Shown here: positions 52,323-60,304 of the stretch, in pieces
Layout of the letters: each line of letters begins with the position of its first letter
How positions within the stretch are numbered: position 1 is the stretch's first letter
Source of the DNA: Bacillota bacterium
GTDB taxonomy: Bacteria > Bacillota > Clostridia > Christensenellales > SZUA-584
Direction of reading: 5' to 3'
NCBI GenBank assembly: GCA_023408075.1
Contig: JAEYKW010000011.1
Coordinates: 66,709-130,708 of the forward strand
Length of the DNA stretch: 64,000 bases
Translations under genes and position numbers: made by a program
The notes under the pieces: model-generated
Seen by the model: the letters and a program-made list of their open reading frames with translations, nothing else
What the model was told of the DNA's origin: nothing
Databases searched by the model: none

Positions 52323-53026
52323 TTGTCTTTTTGAAAGGTTCTTTTCATCCAATTATGAATGCGCTCCTCGATAAGAGGAGCGTATTTTGATGCAAGAACG
52401 ATAACGGCAATCGCCACCCCGACGATGATGAACCAGACCCATACGGGAACGGAAATAACGCCGGATCCCACGAGCGCGGAAAAAAGCAGGCCCCAAGGCC
52501 GGGTGCAAAGCATAATCAGCGCGAAAGACGGAAGATTCAACGCGCTGAGGCCCGCAATCAAGCACAGCACATCATCCGGAAAGAACGGAAGCAGGAACAT
52601 CAGTATCAGCAAAATGCGCTGGCGCGATGAAACGGTGTCCATATATTTTTCGACGATGTTTTTTCCGGCTATGCGCTCCACCAGCGGACGTCCAAATTTT
52701 TTGCCGAGAAGAAAGGCCCCGAGCGAACCAATATACACGGCTGCAAATGACAATATAAAGCCCGGAAAAAAGCCGAAAAGCACGCCGCCCACCAATGTGG
52801 TGACACTGCCGGGTATAGGAGAGATAATCACCTGCAAAAACTGAAGCGTGAAAAAGGCCAAGGGAGCCCATGCGCCGTAAGATGCGACATATTGCTGAAG
52901 GCTTTCTTTAGACTCAAACAGCGTGAACCATCCGTTATTCTTGCCGATATAATAGAGAATGGCCACAGCCGCAAGTATGGCAATGAGCACGACCAGCCAA
53001 ATTATCTGTTTTCTTGTAATTTTCAT
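52319..53026 (-). CDS. TVP38/TMEM64 family (VTT domain) membrane protein
   Basis: A 235-residue membrane protein of the VTT (DedA/SNARE-associated) class. There are five or six hydrophobic segments; the re-entrant motif region is SPIPGSVTTLVGGVLFGFFPGFILSFAAVYIGSLGAFLLGKKFGR and later LLPFFPDDVLCLIAGLS. Related proteins move or scramble lipids. ATG 53026 lies seven bases after a -10-like TATACT (53035-53040, preceded by TGG), so it may be leaderless; an ATG at 53062 is in frame upstream. Confidence 0.88.
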   Translation of the reverse strand: MKITRKQIIWLVVLIAILAAVAILYYIGKNNGWFTLFESKESLQQYVASYGAWAPLAFFTLQFLQVIISPIPGSVTTLVGGVLFGFFPGFILSFAAVYIGSLGAFLLGKKFGRPLVERIAGKNIVEKYMDTVSSRQRILLILMFLLPFFPDDVLCLIAGLSALNLPSFALIMLCTRPWGLLFSALVGSGVISVPVWVWFIIVGVAIAVIVLASKYAPLIEERIHNWMKRTFQKDN

Positions 53027-53236
53027 ATCAATTAGTATACCATAATTCAAAAGCGGTGCCATCTGTTTCTTTTTGACGGAATGAAAAAACTGTTAACTTT
53101 TTAAAATCGCTGAGTAAATTATTATGGAGTATCTAAATAAATATATTATTATATATTCGTTGTGATAAATGAATCGGGTTATAATGATATATCTGCAATT
53201 TTACAGGGCGCTCTTTCCAACTTCGCGCTTTTGCTT

Positions 53237-53242
53237 TATAAT
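53237..53242 (+). promoter_or_regulatory. Probable -10 of the parAB promoter
   Basis: TATAAT 28 bases before the parA ATG, with TTTCCA about 17-18 bases upstream as a weak -35. GTTATCAACG directly after it resembles a DnaA box. Confidence 0.55.
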
Positions 53243-53269
53243 GTTATCAACGAAACGGAGGGTTAGCAT

Positions 53270-54040
53270 ATGTCCAAAATTATCGCCATTGCCAACCAGA
53301 AGGGCGGCGTTGGCAAGACGACAACAGCTGTCAACCTGAGCGCCTGTATTGCAGATAAGGGGAAGAAAGTTCTGCTTATCGATATCGATCCTCAGGGAAA
53401 TTCGACAAGCGGTCTTGGCATTGAGAAGAGCACACTCAAAACGTCCGTATATGATGTATTGATTAATGGTGCGGATGCCAAAACAGCTGTGATGGGCACG
53501 ATGATCGATACGCTCGATATCATTCCCGCCAACATTGACCTTGTGGGTGCAGAGGTAGAGCTGGTGTCCCGTATGGCACGCGAGCAGATTTTAAAAACGG
53601 CACTCAAATCCATCCGCGACAATTACGATTATATATTCATGGACTGCCCGCCGTCTCTCGGGCTCATCACGATCAACGCGCTGACAGCCGCAGATAAGAT
53701 TCTCGTTCCCATACAGTGTGAATATTATGCGCTCGAAGGGCTGTCTCAGCTAATCAACACGATCAAGCTCGTCAAGACGAATTTGAACCCGAGCCTTGAG
53801 GTGGAAGGCGTTGTGCTTACGATGTTTGACGGGCGCACCAACCTCTCCATTCAAGTTGTGGAGGAAGTCAAGAAATACTTTAAAAACAAGGTGTATCAAA
53901 CAATAATACCGAGAAATGTACGTCTCGGAGAAGCGCCGAGTTTTGGATTGCCGGTCATCCGGTATGATGCGGCGTGCCTTGGGTCCCAGTGCTACAACGA
54001 TCTTGCGAAAGAGATCATTGAAAGCGGGGGCGGTTTATAA
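53270..54040 (+). CDS. parA: Chromosome partitioning ATPase ParA/Soj
   Basis: A 256-residue deviant-Walker ATPase. ANQKGGVGKTTTAVNLSA near residue 7 is the Walker A with the signature lysine, VLLIDIDPQGN the A' motif, and YIFMDCPPSLGLITINALTAAD the Walker B. Without an N-terminal winged helix it is a Soj-type chromosomal ParA, which positions origins through ParB-parS. The ATG follows GGAGGG. The stop overlaps the ATG of parB (TAATG), so the two are coupled. Confidence 0.97.
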   Translation: MSKIIAIANQKGGVGKTTTAVNLSACIADKGKKVLLIDIDPQGNSTSGLGIEKSTLKTSVYDVLINGADAKTAVMGTMIDTLDIIPANIDLVGAEVELVSRMAREQILKTALKSIRDNYDYIFMDCPPSLGLITINALTAADKILVPIQCEYYALEGLSQLINTIKLVKTNLNPSLEVEGVVLTMFDGRTNLSIQVVEEVKKYFKNKVYQTIIPRNVRLGEAPSFGLPVIRYDAACLGSQCYNDLAKEIIESGGGL

Positions 54041-54897
54041 TGAAGCAGCAGCAAAGGCTCGGCAAAGGGCTTGGCGCGCTGATCGAAGATGCGTCTTCTG
54101 TCACAGAAGAAAAGGCCGAAGGGATGAAGTTGGTCAGTGTCAACGATATTGACCCGAATGCAGGCCAGCCCCGAAAGCATTTTGACAGCGACAAGCTTGA
54201 AGAGCTCGCGCAATCGGTAAAAACGTACGGTATTGTTCAGCCGATTATTGTGCAGGCAAGCGGCAGCCGGTTTACGATCATTGCGGGTGAGAGGCGCTAC
54301 CGTGCGGCAAGGCTTGCGGGTTTAAAAGACGTGCCCGTTATTGTCAAAGAGTTTTCCGAGGCAGAACTCATGGAAGTTTCGCTGGTGGAGAATCTGCAGC
54401 GCGAGGACTTGAATCCGATAGAAGAAGCGCAGGCGATGCGCATGCTGATGGACGAACACCATCTGACGCAGGATGAACTGTCAAGCCGTCTTGGCAAATC
54501 CCGCAGTGCCGTGGCCAATACATTAAGACTGCTGTCTCTGCCCGAAAGCGTCAGAAGCCTCGTCATCGCCGGTGAGTTATCTTCGGGTCATGCGCGCTGT
54601 CTCGTGGCACTCGAAAGGGATGAAGACAAACTGCGGCTGGCTCAGAAGATCGTGATCCAGGGGCTCTCGGTCAGGGCGACGGAAGAACTGATTAAGGCTT
54701 TAAGCAAGACGATGCCCCCCGTTCAAAAAGAAAAGGGTGCGGTTCCCGAAATAGAGGAAGCCGAAAAAACGCTGACGGCGGCGCTCGGCACGCGCGTACA
54801 GATCGCGGGGGATTTAAAGCGCGGCAAGATCATACTCCAATATTACAATCCCGAGCAGCTCAATTCACTGTTTGACTTTTTAATGACAAGCAAATAA
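54040..54897 (+). CDS. parB: Chromosome partitioning protein ParB/Spo0J
   Basis: A 285-residue CTP-dependent DNA clamp. It begins RLGKGLGALIED; the CTPase part has GQPRKHFD, IIAGERRYRAARLAG and VENLQREDLNPIEEAQA; the helix-turn-helix is LTQDELSSRLGKSRSAVANTLRLLSLP; and the C-terminal end is a dimer domain. Two perfect parS sites lie 78 and 118 bases after the stop codon. Length is usual for Spo0J. Confidence 0.97.
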   Translation: MKQQQRLGKGLGALIEDASSVTEEKAEGMKLVSVNDIDPNAGQPRKHFDSDKLEELAQSVKTYGIVQPIIVQASGSRFTIIAGERRYRAARLAGLKDVPVIVKEFSEAELMEVSLVENLQREDLNPIEEAQAMRMLMDEHHLTQDELSSRLGKSRSAVANTLRLLSLPESVRSLVIAGELSSGHARCLVALERDEDKLRLAQKIVIQGLSVRATEELIKALSKTMPPVQKEKGAVPEIEEAEKTLTAALGTRVQIAGDLKRGKIILQYYNPEQLNSLFDFLMTSK

Positions 54898-54910
54898 TAA
54901 GCAGCACAGA

Positions 54911-54936
54911 TGCCACGCGGGCTGCGTGGTTTTTTG
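54911..54936 (+). terminator. Terminator of parAB
   Basis: CCACGC (54913-54918)/GCGTGG (54924-54929), five-base loop, then six or seven T residues. Confidence 0.88.
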
Positions 54937-54974
54937 TTTTACATCACAATCCACAAGTTCATTCTTGGACAAAT

Positions 54975-54990
54975 TGTTTCACGTGAAACA
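54975..54990 (+). other. parS site 1
   Basis: TGTTTCACGTGAAACA, a perfect 16-bp palindrome and a one-base variant of the Bacillus consensus; it binds ParB. It is preceded by the same seven bases (GACAAAT, with T shared) as site 2. Confidence 0.95.
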
Positions 54991-55014
54991 TTGATAAGCC
55001 GTGATCAGACAAAT

Positions 55015-55030
55015 TGTTTCACGTGAAACA
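55015..55030 (+). other. parS site 2
   Basis: An identical TGTTTCACGTGAAACA exactly 40 bases after site 1. Confidence 0.95.
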
Positions 55031-55260
55031 TCAGCTCGTCTCGATACGCTGCATTCAATTGAACCCTGCGGGCATGAGCAGAGTCCTTTGAAATGGAGAA
55101 TATACAAAACCATGTACGGTAAATATCGTATTAAGGCGCACTTTGGCGAACGACAAGCAGAGACTGTCGCCAGACAAGATGCATCTTAATTATATTCTGT
55201 AAAACATGAAACCCATCCGCAAAAGATTAAAGGAATAGCGCTCGTCTGCGTGCACATACA

Positions 55261-55290
55261 AAAAAAGCCCCCGGGCAATATCCGGAGGCA
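55261..55290 (-). terminator. Terminator after cvpA
   Basis: On the minus strand GCCTCCGG/CCGGGGGC with one wobble pair, then at least six T residues. It stands 16 bases from the cvpA stop. Confidence 0.78.
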
Positions 55291-55305
55291 GGGTGAGCCA
55301 TTTCG

Positions 55306-56013
55306 TTATACAACACCGCGTATGAAATGCAGGAAGAAATTATTATCGGAGAAGAACAAGGCCAGACCGGACGCGTTGTAATAGTCGGTGATCTTTTCGA
55401 CGGGCATCACGAGGAACACGACGGGAACGATCGTCATGATCAAAAAGCAAAACATCAGGCCGCGCAGCACGCCGAAAAGCGCGCCGGTCGTGCGGTCGTA
55501 CTGGCGCAGCTCCGGAAACTCCACCGTATAATCAATCGCGCCGAGCACAAACGCAAATATCACACGCGCGATTAAGAAGACGGCCAGAAAAGCCAGTATG
55601 TTGACCACCGCAGAAACGATCGTCATATTATAATATTGACCGATGGTGGTAAGGCCGCTCGATGCAAACGCTTTCGTTTCCACGTTCTGCCGTACCAGCG
55701 ACGTAAACGGCTCTGAGATATCAGACTTTAAAATGATATCGTTGAGCTGCGCAGGCGACAATTGGTTTACAAGCATCTGAGAGCTTTCAAACGAAGCAAT
55801 CTTTTCAGCGCCCTCGGTGTAGTAGGTCAGGTAATCAAAAAGCGACGCGTTTGCTTTAACGGCGGACGATACCACTGGATAGAACAGGTACGAGGTGATG
55901 ACGGAAAGAAAAAACGCGCCGAGGTTCAATGCGGATCTTAAAAAACCGCGATGTATACCCTCAAGCGCCATTATCAGTATGAGCAATATCAAAACCACAG
56001 TGACCAGATTCAT
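55306..56013 (-). CDS. CvpA family membrane protein
   Basis: A 235-residue protein with four hydrophobic segments (near 1-20, 25-45, 130-155, 190-210). NLVTVVLILLILIMALEGIHRGFLRSALNL is the CvpA N-terminus, and the later TTGALFGVLRGLMFCFLIM matches the family's C-terminal helix. The family is required for colicin V production in E. coli and is linked to envelope stress, but its action is unknown. It lies 21 bases after the DUF5711 gene and ends before a terminator. Confidence 0.88.
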   Translation of the reverse strand: MNLVTVVLILLILIMALEGIHRGFLRSALNLGAFFLSVITSYLFYPVVSSAVKANASLFDYLTYYTEGAEKIASFESSQMLVNQLSPAQLNDIILKSDISEPFTSLVRQNVETKAFASSGLTTIGQYYNMTIVSAVVNILAFLAVFLIARVIFAFVLGAIDYTVEFPELRQYDRTTGALFGVLRGLMFCFLIMTIVPVVFLVMPVEKITDYYNASGLALFFSDNNFFLHFIRGVV

Positions 56014-56034
56014 AGCATTCCTCCAAATAGGCCT

Positions 56035-57144
56035 TTATGGCAGCGGCATCATTGAAACCTTATCGTCGTGCTCAATAAAGACCTGATCGTCAACCGCTCT
56101 TTCAACGCCGACAATCTCAAATGGAAAATCGTACGTTCTCAAGTATTTTCCTTCTCCAGTATATACGAAAAGCTGCTTGTTTGCAAAACAATATATCTTT
56201 TCGCCCTGGTGGAGTATCCTGAAAACACCCGGAGGCAGATTGATTTTTATCTCGCTGCCGGACGGACGGATGATACGCGCCACGTCAAAATTATTTTCGT
56301 TGCTCGACGGCACATAGACGAATTTGGGGTCGTCCGATCGATAAGCGTCTTCGAGCATCCAGCCGTAAGTGGTGAGCGTCTGGTCGTCAGAACTCAAAGA
56401 CTGATAAACCGTCAGATGGTTGGTGCCGATGGCATAGATCTTGTTATCAATCCAGAAAACGTCGCTGACAAGCTGATCCTTGAGTTCTTTGATCATCGTA
56501 ATCGCCTGCGTATCCGGCTTATATGTGGAGATGCACGATATCGGAACGCTGCCCGATACATCAAGCTCAAGCACATAAAGCGCATCGCTCATTTCATCAA
56601 AGCCGTAATCGAGGACATGTCTGTCGGTCACTTCGAGCAGGAAGAGCTGATTGCCGGTCAAATCGAAAACGATGATATACGCCGGTGTTTTATTCTCCAG
56701 ATGCTGCTGTGTATAAACCGCCACCATATCCTTGCCGACGCGGGCGGACACGATATCGCCGTCGAGCTGCTTAGAAAACTGGTGCTGGCCGTTTGCATCG
56801 ATGACCTGTATCACTCCCTGGCCGGTCGCCGCAATCAGGCTGTCGTTAACGGTGAAATTAAGGCCGCCGGAAAAAAGCCGCAGTTGCCAGACGGTTCCGA
56901 GCGAACCGTTGACGCAAGACAACAGGTCGTTATCGGTATAGACAATATTCTGTCCGACCACATAATGGCCGGATCCGGGTGCGAAGGGCATATCTTTCAT
57001 CGTATCTTTCAGGTCTTTTCCCGCTGTCAATATAACGATCACGCCCGTTAACAGCACAACAAAGGCAACAACCACAGCAGTGAAAAAGACGATGGTTTTG
57101 CGCGGCAGACGGCGTTTCTTTTTTGGTTTTTGATTTACGTACAC
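56035..57144 (-). CDS. DUF5711-like membrane-anchored beta-propeller
   Basis: A 369-residue protein: a basic N-terminus (PKKKRRLPRK), one transmembrane helix (residues 18-40), and an extracytoplasmic repeat domain with GQNIVYTDNDLLSCVN, DSLIAATGQGVIQVIDANGQ, NKIYAIGTNHLTVY and EKIYCFANKQLFVYTGEG strands, as in PQQ/WD-type propellers. The design and the cvpA neighbour fit DUF5711, as remembered. The start codon is GTG after GAGGTG. Function is unknown; binding of wall or surface material is a guess. Confidence 0.72.
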   Translation of the reverse strand: MYVNQKPKKKRRLPRKTIVFFTAVVVAFVVLLTGVIVILTAGKDLKDTMKDMPFAPGSGHYVVGQNIVYTDNDLLSCVNGSLGTVWQLRLFSGGLNFTVNDSLIAATGQGVIQVIDANGQHQFSKQLDGDIVSARVGKDMVAVYTQQHLENKTPAYIIVFDLTGNQLFLLEVTDRHVLDYGFDEMSDALYVLELDVSGSVPISCISTYKPDTQAITMIKELKDQLVSDVFWIDNKIYAIGTNHLTVYQSLSSDDQTLTTYGWMLEDAYRSDDPKFVYVPSSNENNFDVARIIRPSGSEIKINLPPGVFRILHQGEKIYCFANKQLFVYTGEGKYLRTYDFPFEIVGVERAVDDQVFIEHDDKVSMMPLP

Positions 57145-57197
57145 AAGGCACCTCGTTGATTCGGATGATAAACCATTATAACATAAGCTGCATAAAA

Positions 57198-57226
57198 GAA
57201 AAACGGCTCACAAAGGAGCCGTTCAG
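57198..57226 (-). terminator. Terminator of the lipid kinase gene
   Basis: AACGGCTC/GAGCCGTT, six-base loop; on the minus strand TTTTTCTTTT follows. Confidence 0.85.
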
Positions 57227-57240
57227 ACGCTTAATAAATG

Positions 57241-58122
57241 CTATTCAAAGTCGGGACAGAATACACGCAGCGCAGACGGCTTGATTTTGAGACGCGCAGG
57301 CGTCTGCCCGGTCATATCACCGTCGATCTCAAAATTGAGCGTTTCCTCGCAGTTGATTGCAATCTCGCTGCACATGAGCTGTTCGGACACGGTGATCTTG
57401 TCGATCTGGCCTTTTTTGAGCTTAGGCAGTTCAAACAGTATGCGCCACCTTGGCACCTGATTGATGATCAGCACATTGAAAAGGCCGTCGAGTACGCTCG
57501 CGTCCGGAGCCACCTGCAGGCCGCCGCCGAAGCATTTGCCGTTGGCCACCGCCACGAGCAGCACCTTGCGGTGCAGCGTTTCGCCATTCGCCGTGAGCGT
57601 TAAGTCGATGCTTCTGTGTTTGAATAGAGAGAGCAGTATGCCGATAAAATAGGCGAGGCCGCCCGTGAATATCCGGCGCACCTTTTCGGTATTGCGTATG
57701 ACCTCCACATCAAAGCCCGTGCCCGCTACGTTGAGAAACGGCAGATCGTCACCGAGCATGCCGATATCCACTTTTTTGGTGCGGCCCGCGAGAATAACCT
57801 CGAGCGCCTCGGTGGAATCCTTGGATACGTAAACGGCTCGACGAAAATCGTTGCCGGTACCGGCCGGTATAATGCCGAGCGCTTCCTCCGTGCCATAGAG
57901 CTGGCCTGCCACCTCGAGCAGCGTACCGTCTCCGCCCACAGATAAAATACCTTTGTATCCTTTCCCGACCGCTTCGCGTGCGAGCTCCGCCGCATGCTTC
58001 GGGTATTTTGTTTCCGCAACCTCATAGTTTTCGTTTTTTAGCTTTAAATGAGCTTCGACAGCCTGCATGGCTTTTTGTGACCGTCCTGCGCCGGCAGTGG
58101 GGTTAAAAATAATATAATACAT
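57241..58122 (-). CDS. Diacylglycerol/lipid kinase family protein (YegS/BmrU type)
   Basis: A 293-residue kinase of the DagK/LCB5 superfamily. YYIIFNPTAGAGRSQKAM begins the fold, the nucleotide loop is GILSVGGDGTLLEVA near residue 62, IIPAGTGNDFRRAVY follows, and NVAGTGFDVEVI carries the later motif; the C-terminal EIDGDMTG is the end of the second domain. Such enzymes phosphorylate diacylglycerol or related lipids. ATG 58122 is preceded by GGGAAC. A terminator follows. Confidence 0.9.
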   Translation of the reverse strand: MYYIIFNPTAGAGRSQKAMQAVEAHLKLKNENYEVAETKYPKHAAELAREAVGKGYKGILSVGGDGTLLEVAGQLYGTEEALGIIPAGTGNDFRRAVYVSKDSTEALEVILAGRTKKVDIGMLGDDLPFLNVAGTGFDVEVIRNTEKVRRIFTGGLAYFIGILLSLFKHRSIDLTLTANGETLHRKVLLVAVANGKCFGGGLQVAPDASVLDGLFNVLIINQVPRWRILFELPKLKKGQIDKITVSEQLMCSEIAINCEETLNFEIDGDMTGQTPARLKIKPSALRVFCPDFE

Positions 58123-58326
58123 AAGCGTTCCCTGCCCCAAAAATAATTTAATTTTTACGCGGTACCGTAAATAAAAATGACAGAATCATTCTACTAAAAT
58201 TCGCATGGTTTGTACAGATAGGGACAACGTGACTTTGGTACTGTTCATTGCCGTTTTTGCGGTTATAATGATAATAGTTGATGTTGCTGTCTGAATGTGG
58301 GCAAAATCAATATGAGGAGGAGACAT

Positions 58327-59004
58327 ATGTCTTTGGCTGGTATCAGCGGCGCTTTTTTGGTGGGGCTCACGGCGTTTTTTTCGCCGTGCGTGCTGCCTGT
58401 GATCCCCGTCTTTATTTCCACGCTGATCGGCAGCATGGACGGGCAGCAAAAGCTTATCAGAATCGGGCGGTTCGCGGTTTCAACGAAGCCTCTCTGGCGG
58501 GTCAGCGCTTTTGCGCTCGGTGTGGCCGTCACGTTTTCGATACTCGGGCTCGCATTCGGCGCGCTTGGGCAGCTGATCAATTCGACATGGTTTCTGATTG
58601 TCTGTTCGGCGGTTGTGATATTGTTCGGCATCTATCAGACGGGCATTATATCCATTCCGTTTTTGATGAGGGAGAAACGCTTTGCGTTGAAAGACCGCAG
58701 CGGCGCATTCGGCGCATTCGTGCTCGGGTTTACCTATGCGTTTGGCTGGACACCGTGTGTGGGGTTGTCGCTCGGCAGCGTGCTGCTATATGTGACTCCG
58801 CAGGGCATTCTCGTTGCGGCGGTGACGCTGCTTGTTTATTCGCTCGGGTTCGTGATTCCTTTTTTCATCGCGGCGGTGTTCTCCGACCTGCTGCTGGGGA
58901 AAATAAAAAATCTGTATAAGCATATGAAGGCGATCAAGATTGTCGGCGGCTTGATCATTGTGGCCATGGGGCTCTATCTGCTTATCGATACGCTGACAAA
59001 ATAA
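58327..59004 (+). CDS. ccdA: CcdA-type thiol-disulfide membrane transporter
   Basis: A 225-residue, six-helix membrane protein. The first half has AFFSPCVLPVIPVFISTL, the second half FGWTPCVGLSLGS: the two conserved Pro-Cys pairs of CcdA/DsbD-beta proteins, which carry electrons from thioredoxin to the outside. ATG 58327 lies after AGGAGG. The next gene, six to fifteen bases on, is a thioredoxin-like lipoprotein, its likely partner. A TATAAT is present at about 58265, 60 bases upstream of the ATG. Confidence 0.92.
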   Translation: MSLAGISGAFLVGLTAFFSPCVLPVIPVFISTLIGSMDGQQKLIRIGRFAVSTKPLWRVSAFALGVAVTFSILGLAFGALGQLINSTWFLIVCSAVVILFGIYQTGIISIPFLMREKRFALKDRSGAFGAFVLGFTYAFGWTPCVGLSLGSVLLYVTPQGILVAAVTLLVYSLGFVIPFFIAAVFSDLLLGKIKNLYKHMKAIKIVGGLIIVAMGLYLLIDTLTK

Positions 59005-59018
59005 AAGGAGTGAAGAAT

Positions 59019-59633
59019 TTGAAGAAATTATTGATCATGATAATGGCCGTTTTTCTTGCGGCAGCGCTGGTTTCATGCGGTGGCGTCAACGGACCGTCAG
59101 AGGAGGTATCGCAGAGCCCAGCTGCATCTGAAAGTACGCCTGTGCCACAGTCCACAGAGCAGAGCCCAGCCGCGGCGGTATCGGGCGGCAGCGAATCCAT
59201 TGACGACATTGTCTATGAATTTGAGCTGACCGATTTGGACGGCAATGTGCATAAACTCTCCGACTACCGCGGCAAACCCGTGTATTTGCGTGTATGGGCG
59301 TCGTGGTGTAGCGTTTGTCTCTCGTCACTTGAGAATCTCGATAAGCTGGCGGGTGAGGCCGAGGATTTTGCGGTGCTCAGCGTCGTGATGCCGGGCTACA
59401 GCGGGGAAATGAGTGCCGAAGACTTTTCAAAATGGTATAAGGATTTCGGATACGAGAACCTCACTGTGCTGCTGGACCCCGAAGCGAAGATCGTTTCCGA
59501 TTTTGGCATCAACGCGTTTCCGAGCCAGATCATGTTCGATGCCGAGGGCCATATCGCATACGGTGTTATCGGGCTGATGGAAAGCGAACTGATCGAACAA
59601 ACGATGGAAAAGATCGCCGCCGGTGAGCAGTAA
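59019..59633 (+). CDS. TlpA/ResA-like thioredoxin lipoprotein
   Basis: A 204-residue lipoprotein. The signal peptide ends in the lipobox LVSCGG; a Ser/Pro/Glu-rich linker follows to residue 65; then a thioredoxin-fold domain with FELTDLDGNVHKLSDYRGKPVYLRVWASWCSVCLSS (active site WCSVC) and the cis-Pro loop NAFPSQIMFD. It should reduce or isomerise exported proteins using electrons from the CcdA protein encoded just before it. TTG 59019 is eight bases after AAGGAG; a GTG at 59010 touches the ribosome site and is unlikely. Confidence 0.93.
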   Translation: MKKLLIMIMAVFLAAALVSCGGVNGPSEEVSQSPAASESTPVPQSTEQSPAAAVSGGSESIDDIVYEFELTDLDGNVHKLSDYRGKPVYLRVWASWCSVCLSSLENLDKLAGEAEDFAVLSVVMPGYSGEMSAEDFSKWYKDFGYENLTVLLDPEAKIVSDFGINAFPSQIMFDAEGHIAYGVIGLMESELIEQTMEKIAAGEQ

Positions 59634-59639
59634 TTCATA

Positions 59640-59667
59640 TAAAAAAATAGCGGCAGATAAGCCGCTG
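59640..59667 (-). terminator. Hairpin with T-run on the minus strand
   Basis: AGCGGC (59649-59654)/GCCGCT (59661-59666); on the minus strand followed by ATTTTTTTA. It would end leftward transcripts that pass the VOC gene and the repeat; no T-run on the + side. Confidence 0.6.
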
Positions 59668-59737
59668 AGAAATAAAAAAGCCATCCATTTCAAGGAGAAG
59701 GTGGTGCACAGCCCGGATGAGGTTGGTAAGTTAATTA

Positions 59738-59800
59738 CAGAGACACCTCATCAGTCGCCTGTCGGCGACAGCTTTCCCTCGAGGGGAAGCGAATGCGCCG
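59738..59800 (+). repeat. Dispersed intergenic repeat, best-preserved copy
   Basis: CACCTCATCAGTCGCC, TGTCGGCGACAGCTT and TCCCTCGAGGGGAAGCG in order: a conserved start, a hairpin core (GTCGCC/GGCGAC) and a second hairpin (TCCCCTC-like/GAGGGGA). Similar elements are widespread between genes in gut Clostridia. It fills most of the 203-base gap between tlpA and the VOC gene. Confidence 0.65.
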
Positions 59801-59836
59801 CGAAGCTCTGGCGGCAAACAGTGCGCAGCTCTTTTT

Positions 59837-60229
59837 CTAACCCTGATTAAACGATGAAATCTCAATCAGATTGCCGTCCGGGTCGGCCACGAAGCTTGTG
59901 CGCTGTCCCCACGGCTCATCTGTCGGCGGGAAAACCGGCGCAGCGCCTGCCGCAACGATCCGCGCGTATTCCCGGTCCACATCCTCGAATGCGGGCAGCC
60001 CGAAAGACAGCTCAAGCGTGCCGTTCATGCCGGAAGGGTAGGTATAGGCCTTGGCGGTCATCGTCTCGAAATCATTCCGGCTGTACATGATCATTCGCAT
60101 GGTGCCGGAAAACAGCTCGGCGTTGGGCGCTCCCTGCCAATCCGTGCTCATTCCCATCACATCGCGGTAAAAAGTCACCATTTTGTTCATATCGGTGACG
60201 AACAGACCCACAGCGTCAAAGGTTAACAT
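59837..60229 (-). CDS. VOC superfamily (glyoxalase/bleomycin-resistance-like) protein
   Basis: A 130-residue protein of the vicinal-oxygen-chelate fold with two beta-alpha-beta-beta-beta modules. The start FDAVGLFVTDMNKMVTFYRDVMGM and the end TSFVADPDGNLIEISSF are typical; the latter has the Glu metal ligand. The first-module His is not obvious (Val-Gly-Leu-Phe-Val), so metal binding may be altered. It may bind or modify a small molecule; no substrate can be named. It follows the WYL regulator gene in the opposite direction to mltG. Confidence 0.85.
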   Translation of the reverse strand: MLTFDAVGLFVTDMNKMVTFYRDVMGMSTDWQGAPNAELFSGTMRMIMYSRNDFETMTAKAYTYPSGMNGTLELSFGLPAFEDVDREYARIVAAGAAPVFPPTDEPWGQRTSFVADPDGNLIEISSFNQG

Positions 60230-60304
60230 TGTCTTTCACCCCTTTTTTTAAGATTCATAAACAAACCATTCACATAATACCAAAAGGAACAGGACATCAG
60301 TATG

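Larger units (their letters stand above)
54898..55305. other. Intergenic region with terminator and parS sites
   Basis: The 408 bases hold the parB terminator, two parS sites and the cvpA-end terminator. A frame at 55001-55189 runs over the second parS and has no ribosome site. The rest is unassigned. Confidence 0.65.

Noticed and set aside
55001..55189. 62-codon frame across parS site 2
   Set aside because: It reads through a protein-binding palindrome and lacks a ribosome site.
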